5,461 nt of DNA from an uncultured Clostridia bacterium (GTDB taxonomy: Bacteria > Bacillota > Clostridia > Christensenellales > Aristaeellaceae). The position numbers and the translations under genes were made by a program. Below are positions 1-5,461 of this stretch, piece by piece. How positions within the stretch are numbered: position 1 is the stretch's first letter; each line of letters opens with the position of its first letter. The stretch lies in the NCBI GenBank assembly GCA_946409855.1, contig CAMJXZ010000237.1, forward strand, positions 1 through 5,461, read 5' to 3'. The notes beneath the pieces were generated by a model. It searched no databases and was not told the origin of the DNA. It saw nothing but the letters and a program-made list of their open reading frames with translations.

Positions 1-216
1 GGACGCCTGATATTGCGGGACAATGAAAAAAGATGTCCAAACAAAGCTGATCAGCACGCCGATCAGCGCGCAGGCAACAATGATATACCATTTATCAATC
101 AGCCGCAGAAACAGTTCGCCAAGGTCGATTTCCAGTTCCCCTTCGCGCTGCTGCTGCCGGGCGGCCGTTGACACCATGACCGTACTGGTCTGCTGCCCCG
201 CGTTCAATTCGGACAT
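1..216 (-). CDS. Wzz/YveK-type polysaccharide chain-length determinant, N-terminal fragment
   Basis: Only the first 72 residues lie in the window; the gene runs off the left edge. The visible part is a short polar N-tail rich in Gln, then an EIDLGELFLRLIDKW stretch (about residues 29-43), a hydrophobic membrane segment (about 44-66), and PQYQAS at the cut edge. This order (short cytoplasmic tail, an IDL-x-EL-type amphipathic helix, first transmembrane helix, then a PxYxAS-type turn into the extracytoplasmic domain) is typical of the Wzz domain in Gram-positive YveK/CapA/CpsC proteins. These sit in the membrane, set polymer length and partner a tyrosine kinase in capsule or exopolysaccharide export. 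The ATG at 216 is chosen because GGAAGGAG lies at 229-236, with a slightly long 12-nt spacing. The second membrane helix and any kinase domain are not visible, so a fused kinase cannot be excluded. Family assignment is fairly sure; the polymer is unknown. Confidence 0.8.
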   Translation of the reverse strand, partial: MSELNAGQQTSTVMVSTAARQQQREGELEIDLGELFLRLIDKWYIIVACALIGVLISFVWTSFFIVPQYQAS

Positions 217-263
217 ATCCTTATCGTTCTCCTTCCATCGATCAAGAAAACCTGACATAAAGG

Positions 264-299
264 ACCGGGGGTCTCTACCTTAAGCAGAAGGCCCCCGGT
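264..299 (-). terminator. Hairpin, probable rho-independent terminator of the secreted-protein gene
   Basis: The arms at 264-274 and 289-299 form an 11-bp stem with a run of five G-C pairs and one G-U wobble, closing a 14-nt loop. The stem begins 15 nt after the TAA stop of the gene ending at 314. On the minus strand it is followed by CCTTTATG and then a GGTTTTC stretch, so the U-tract is short and interrupted. On the plus strand no T-run follows, so it acts, if at all, leftwards. It may be a leaky terminator, because the next gene starts only 47 nt beyond it and shows no promoter of its own. Confidence 0.65.
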
Positions 300-313
300 A
301 ATTTAAGGTGAAA

Positions 314-796
314 TTACTTGGTCAGCACAGCCACCACAGAAGGATTGGCCTGCGCATCCTGCAGCTGTTCAGGGGTGAAAGCAACGGTCAGAACGTCGTC
401 TTCCACGGAAACCACTTCGACAGCTTCCCAGGTCACATTGCCGTCCACAACGATGCCCAGCTGGACATTGGCTTCCTGAGCGGCGAGCAGGCCCGGAACG
501 AACAGGCGGACAAAGACCTTGTCAACCAGTTCATCAGCGCCGGAAACGATCAGTTCGCCAAGAGCCGCGACCGCAAATTCATCGGCGTTTTCAACCTTGC
601 TGAAAGCTTCGCTCATGCCAACGGTCTCGATGGCGCTGGCAATCTGCTGGCACAGAAGGGTATCGGGATCAATGCGGAGCACGAGGCCTTCCGCTTCGTA
701 ATCCAGAACTTTGAAATCGTTGTCGGGAGACGAAGCCAGAGCAGCCACAGAGAACAGCATCACAACAGACAGTACCAGAGCAAATACCTTTTTCAT
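314..796 (-). CDS. Secreted acidic protein of unknown function
   Basis: 160 residues; I do not recognise the family. The N-terminus is a textbook Sec signal peptide: MKK, a hydrophobic core (residues 4-17), and an ALA cleavage site predicted after residue 21. No lipobox, LPXTG motif, second membrane helix or known catalytic motif is visible, so free export is the simplest reading. The mature 139 residues hold about 25 Asp/Glu against 6 Lys/Arg, and a single Cys at 49. The first half looks helical (about 45-95); the second half alternates in a beta-like pattern (about 96-140) and ends in FTPEQLQDAQANPSVVAVLTK. The ATG at 796 is chosen because AAAAGGAG sits 9 nt upstream and the signal peptide begins exactly there. 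The frame stays open upstream to an ATG at 1027, but the promoter lies inside that extension. The gene has its own promoter and a long structured leader, and a hairpin follows the stop. Coding status is near certain; function is unknown. Confidence 0.88.
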   Translation of the reverse strand: MKKVFALVLSVVMLFSVAALASSPDNDFKVLDYEAEGLVLRIDPDTLLCQQIASAIETVGMSEAFSKVENADEFAVAALGELIVSGADELVDKVFVRLFVPGLLAAQEANVQLGIVVDGNVTWEAVEVVSVEDDVLTVAFTPEQLQDAQANPSVVAVLTK

Positions 797-992
797 GGGA
801 AACCTCTCCTTTTGCCTTGACAGGCGTTTATTTTGCATCTGTATGAAGCCTTGAAACCCTTCGTGGTCGCCCATGTCAGGTTTCAAAGCGACCACCGACA
901 GCACCTGCCAGATCAGTGACTGAGCTGTCTCGTCGTGCCGGCCGGAACGTTTGGTTTCGGCGTAACACAACAGCTGCTTCATACGAAACAAC
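797..992 (-). ncRNA. Structured 5' leader RNA, candidate cis-regulatory element with interleaved helices
   Basis: The predicted transcript starts near 992 and reaches the ATG at 796, giving about 196 nt of leader. Perfect complementarities seen by eye: a closing helix P1, 976-984 with 841-849 (9 bp); P2, 970-975 with 923-928 (6 bp), directly stacked on P1; a hairpin 954-961/941-948 (4+3 bp around one A-C mismatch, CAAAC loop); helix A, 888-895 with 863-870 (8 bp); helix B, 879-886 with 851-858 (8 bp plus G-U pairs at both ends). A and B are interleaved, so they can only coexist as an H-type pseudoknot. With joining segments of 1, 8 and 4 nt this would be sterically tight, so alternation between A and B is equally possible. 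There is no T-run before the gene, so this is a leader and not a separate terminated RNA. The conserved cores of TPP, cobalamin, glycine, lysine, c-di-GMP-I or T-box elements are not seen. Its ligand, if any, is unknown. Confidence 0.6.
806..813 (-). promoter_or_regulatory. Shine-Dalgarno site of the secreted-protein gene, potentially occluded by leader pairing
   Basis: The minus strand reads AAAAGGAG, 9 nt before the ATG at 796. The site fixes the start codon. A small GCCT-GTCA-AGGC hairpin (814-825) sits directly upstream. The seven bases just downstream, AGGTTTC (799-805), are a perfect complement of GAAACCT at 878-884 in the leader, so folding of the leader could hide or expose this site. 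Confidence 0.8.
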
Positions 993-998
993 ACCGTT

Positions 999-1027
999 AT
1001 ATTAGCACACAATTCAGAAGTTTTCAA
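999..1027 (-). promoter_or_regulatory. Sigma-A type promoter with extended -10
   Basis: On the minus strand the -35 TTGAAA (1022-1027) is separated by exactly 17 nt from the -10 TAATAT (999-1004), which is preceded by TGC (1005-1007), an extended -10 element. The expected start is a G at 992. It drives the secreted-protein gene and its leader. It lies in an AT-rich segment that contrasts with the GC-rich genes around it, and it is by far the best promoter seen in the window. Confidence 0.85.
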
Positions 1028-1136
1028 GTCCTTTTGTGTGATTTTTCGATGTTTTTGCCCGCCGTTTTGGGAATTGTTTAAATTTAAACAAATTGTAACA
1101 TTTTTCGTTTTTTTAGGCCGGAAATACGCTGCCGGA
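1028..1136. other. AT-rich intergenic segment between the rsmI stop and the promoter, no gene
   Basis: This is the rest of the 340-base gene-free interval. It is rich in A/T runs: on the plus strand a run of seven T at 1108-1114 and several runs of four or five T. After the rsmI stop the minus strand offers only a weak 4-bp CCGG/CCGG pairing (1132-1135 with 1118-1121) followed by a run of A, not T. No convincing terminator for the valS-rsmH-rsmI run is seen, so read-through into the next gene is possible. The A-tracts upstream of the -35 could act as an UP element. No coding sequence is supported here. Confidence 0.6.
1074..1091. repeat. Perfect 18-bp palindrome, possible operator
   Basis: TTGTTTAAATTTAAACAA is its own reverse complement over all 18 bases, with flanking AATT-like bases that extend the symmetry imperfectly. 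It lies 46 bp upstream of the -35 of the secreted-protein promoter, where an activator or repressor dimer could bind. It is all A/T except for one G and one C, and no T-run adjoins it, so it is not a good terminator. The binding protein, if any, is unknown. Confidence 0.45.
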
Positions 1137-2018
1137 TCATTCCGGTTCCCGGTTTTCCTGATCCTTCAGGCAATAATCCTCCAGGAACCGCTGCACGCGC
1201 AGGCAGGCGGCGTACGCCTCGTTTTTCCTGAATCCCTTTTCGGCCAGCGCTTCCCTGGCGCGGCGCAGGTCTTGCCCGGCCATCAGCCGGGAAAAGATTT
1301 CCGCCTCCGCGCTGGCGGGTGCCTGTAAGGCCGGCTGTTCCTTCTTCGTATTCCGAAGGTCCAGCACCAAGCAGTACTCCCCTTTTTCCGTCTTTTCGTT
1401 TTCCTTCAGCTTTTCAAGCACCTGTCCGGCCGTCCCCCGGATGGTCAGTTCATGCAGCTTGCTCAGGTCGCAGGAAGCGGATACCAGCGCTTCCGGCAGC
1501 ACTTCCGCGATCTCCTCCATCAGCCGGATCACCCGGAACGGGGATTCGTGCACCACAGCGCCCTGGGTGCCGGCCATGCCGCGCAGCTTTTCCCGCAGCG
1601 CGGCTTTTTCCCTGGGCAGGAACCCGTAGAAGGTGAATTCCGTCAGGTCGAACCCGCTGACGGAAACGGCGGACGCCATCGCCGTCGGCCCCGGCACCGC
1701 GCAGACGGGGATCCCGTTTTCCGCGCATTCCCGGACCAGGTACGTGCCCGGGTCGGAAATGGCCGGGGTGCCGGCATCCGTCACCAGCGCCACGTCGATC
1801 CCTTCGTCCAGCATCTTCCGGACGATCTGCGCCGCCTTTCCTCTTTCGTTGTGCTCATGGCAGCTGGTCAGCGGCGTACGGATGTCGAAATGCGCGGTCA
1901 GTTTCCGGGTGACCCGGGTATCCTCCGCGGCGATCAGCGCGACCTGACGGAGCGTTTCCACCGCCCGGGGGCTCATGTCGCCCAGGTTGCCGATCGGCGT
2001 AGCGACCACGTACAGCAT
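1137..2018 (-). CDS. rsmI: 16S rRNA (cytidine1402-2'-O)-methyltransferase RsmI
   Basis: 293 residues, near the usual length of about 280-290. RsmI uses S-adenosylmethionine to methylate the ribose 2'-OH of C1402 in the ribosomal P site. It has the tetrapyrrole-methylase fold. Visible motifs are ATPIGNLGD (residues 6-14), AEDTRVTRKL (31-40), SCHEHNE (52-58), DAGTPAISDPG (81-91), VPGPTA (108-113), FYGFLP (130-135) and the small C-terminal helical domain (about 240-290). Two family motifs differ from the common form: HESPFRV (157-163) where YExxHRL is usual, and SCDLSKLHE (182-190) where RELTKxxE is usual. The start chosen is ATG 2018, because MLYVVATPIGN matches the family N-terminus and GAGGAG lies 6 nt upstream; a TTG at 2042 would add eight unconserved residues. 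The gap to rsmH is 10 nt, so it is probably co-transcribed with rsmH and valS. Confidence 0.95.
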   Translation of the reverse strand: MLYVVATPIGNLGDMSPRAVETLRQVALIAAEDTRVTRKLTAHFDIRTPLTSCHEHNERGKAAQIVRKMLDEGIDVALVTDAGTPAISDPGTYLVRECAENGIPVCAVPGPTAMASAVSVSGFDLTEFTFYGFLPREKAALREKLRGMAGTQGAVVHESPFRVIRLMEEIAEVLPEALVSASCDLSKLHELTIRGTAGQVLEKLKENEKTEKGEYCLVLDLRNTKKEQPALQAPASAEAEIFSRLMAGQDLRRAREALAEKGFRKNEAYAACLRVQRFLEDYCLKDQENREPE

Positions 2019-2024
2019 GCGTAT

Positions 2025-2030
2025 CTCCTC
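2025..2030 (-). promoter_or_regulatory. Ribosome binding site of rsmI, touching the rsmH stop codon
   Basis: GAGGAG on the minus strand lies 6 nt before ATG 2018. It overlaps the TGA stop of rsmH (2029-2031), so a ribosome finishing rsmH covers it, an arrangement expected to couple the two translations. It decides between the ATG at 2018 and the upstream TTG at 2042. Confidence 0.85.
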
Positions 2031-2958
2031 ACAGTTTTTCAACGGCCCTCAGCAGCGCGCTGTGGGCGCGGCTGTTCAGGCTGATTTCTTCCTTTGTCGG
2101 CTTCACCGCGCCCCCGTACAGGACCCGGGCTACCGGCTTGCGCCCGCAGGTGCAGACCGGCGCCTTCGGCGGGCAGACGCAGGGGTTCTGAAGCTTCCGG
2201 AACGTCTGTTTGACGAGCCGGTCTTCAATCGAATGAAAGGTCAGCACGCAGAGCCGCCCGCCCGGCTTCAGCAGGGAGACCCAGTCTTCCAGCGCCTGGG
2301 CCAGCGGGGCCAGTTCATCGTTGACCTGAATGCGGACCGCCTGAAAGGTGCGCCGGGCCGGATGGCCGTCGTCTTTGCGGCGGACCGCCTTGGGGATGGC
2401 GGCATCCACCACCCGGACCAGGTCAAAGGTGGTCCGGAGCGGTTCCTTCTGCCGCTGCTCCACCAGTTTCTGCGCGATGCGGGCCGCCCAGCGCTCATCC
2501 CCGTAGGCATAGAGGATCCCGGTCAGCTCCTCGGCGCTGACCCGGTTCAGGTACTCCGCCGCAGTCATCCCGCGGGAGGGGTCCATCCGCATATCCAGCG
2601 GCGCGTCTTCATGGTAGGAAAACCCTCTTTCCGGCCGGTCCAGCTGGTAGGAGGAAACGCCCAGGTCGAGCAGTCCCCCATCCAGCTGAACGCCTTCGGG
2701 CAAAAGAGTTTTGACATCGTGAAAGTTCCCGTGTACGGCATGGAAGCCGGGGAAGCCGCTCAGCCGCTCCGACGCGGCGCGGATGGCCGCTTCATCCCGG
2801 TCGATGCCGTACAGGGTCCCTTCCCCCATCCTCGAAAGGATGGCATGGCTGTGCCCGCCGCCGCCCAGGGTCCCGTCCGCGAAGGTCTGGCCCCGGGCGG
2901 GGTTCAGGCAGGATAGTACTTCATTGAGCAGCACCGGCTGATGGTAATAATCGGTCAT
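2029..2958 (-). CDS. rsmH: 16S rRNA (cytosine1402-N4)-methyltransferase RsmH
   Basis: 309 residues, the normal length. RsmH (MraW) transfers a methyl group from S-adenosylmethionine to N4 of C1402 in 16S rRNA on the small subunit. Seen in order: YYHQPVLLNEVL (4-15), the SAM-binding loop ADGTLGGGGHS (27-37), YGIDRD (50-55, with Asp53 placed to hold the SAM ribose), DLGVSSYQLD (97-106), RGFSY and PLDMRMD (110-125), then FQAVRIQVNDEL and LTFHSIEDRLVK in the C-terminal half, and a CVCPPKAPVCTC cluster near the end, as in many Firmicutes. The ATG at 2958 comes one base after the valS stop (TGACATG). Only a weak AGGA (2970-2973, 11 nt away) precedes it, so translational coupling to valS is likely. 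In most bacteria rsmH heads the dcw cell-division cluster with mraZ, ftsL and penicillin-binding protein genes; here it does not. Confidence 0.97.
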   Translation of the reverse strand: MTDYYHQPVLLNEVLSCLNPARGQTFADGTLGGGGHSHAILSRMGEGTLYGIDRDEAAIRAASERLSGFPGFHAVHGNFHDVKTLLPEGVQLDGGLLDLGVSSYQLDRPERGFSYHEDAPLDMRMDPSRGMTAAEYLNRVSAEELTGILYAYGDERWAARIAQKLVEQRQKEPLRTTFDLVRVVDAAIPKAVRRKDDGHPARRTFQAVRIQVNDELAPLAQALEDWVSLLKPGGRLCVLTFHSIEDRLVKQTFRKLQNPCVCPPKAPVCTCGRKPVARVLYGGAVKPTKEEISLNSRAHSALLRAVEKL

Positions 2959-2959
2959 G

Positions 2960-5461
<2,502 letters not shown>

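Noticed and set aside
308..820. Plus-strand 170-codon frame opposite the secreted-protein gene
   Set aside because: It is antisense to a gene with a clear signal peptide, Shine-Dalgarno sequence, promoter and terminator; its translation shows no recognisable features.
841..984. CRISPR, transposon end or attachment site as the explanation for the inverted repeats
   Set aside because: The arms are unlike each other, nested and interleaved, with no repeat-spacer periodicity, no transposase and no target duplication; RNA folding explains them better.
797..1027. Upstream extension of the secreted-protein frame (77 extra codons, with ATGs at 1027 and 982)
   Set aside because: The -35/-10 promoter lies within or just before it, no ribosome binding site precedes either ATG, and the extension would place a signal peptide mid-protein. 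The open frame covers the structured leader.
1074..1101. Possible plus-strand promoter (TTGTTT, 16 nt, TAACAT)
   Set aside because: Poor -10, and it would only drive antisense RNA into rsmI; the TTGTTT is half of the palindrome.
1116..1135. Possible terminator after rsmI (CCGG/CCGG)
   Set aside because: Only four base pairs, and on the minus strand it is followed by a run of A rather than T.
2019..2042. TTG start for rsmI at 2042
   Set aside because: It would overlap rsmH by 14 bases and add eight residues not seen in the family; the ATG at 2018 has GAGGAG at ideal spacing.

Overview
The window reads almost entirely leftwards (minus strand). The proteins are bacterial and look like a fairly GC-rich Firmicute of the Clostridia, perhaps a gut or rumen lineage. 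The signs are the ValRS type with GTDHASIATE, the RsmH with a Cys-rich tail, AGGAG-type ribosome binding sites, and a YveK/CapA-like chain-length protein. The lineage call is an inference and is not firm.

Layout in transcription order, right to left. (1) 5461-2960: valyl-tRNA synthetase (valS), cut by the right edge so that its N-terminus and HIGH motif are missing. (2) 2958-2029: rsmH, whose start lies one base after the valS stop. (3) 2018-1137: rsmI, whose ribosome binding site abuts the rsmH stop. These three form one tight run of translation genes. RsmH and RsmI methylate the same 16S rRNA nucleotide (C1402, E. coli numbering), at N4 of the base and at the ribose 2'-OH respectively. (4) 1136-797: a 340-base gene-free stretch. 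It holds an AT-rich segment with a perfect 18-bp palindrome, a near-consensus extended -10 promoter, and a roughly 196-nt leader that looks highly structured. (5) 796-314: a 160-aa exported, strongly acidic protein of unknown function. (6) 299-264: a hairpin, probably the terminator of that gene. (7) 216-1: the first 72 residues of a Wzz/YveK-type polysaccharide chain-length protein, cut by the left edge, perhaps the start of an exopolysaccharide locus.

The most interesting element is the leader at 797-992. A perfect 9-bp helix closes a 144-nt domain. Inside it two perfect 8-bp helices are interleaved (a-b-a'-b'), so they form either an H-type pseudoknot or two mutually exclusive hairpins. 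One strand of that element could also pair over 7 bp with the bases between the Shine-Dalgarno sequence and the start codon of the secreted-protein gene. I do not recognise this as a known riboswitch class. It is a candidate new cis-regulatory RNA, based on base pairing read by eye in a single sequence.
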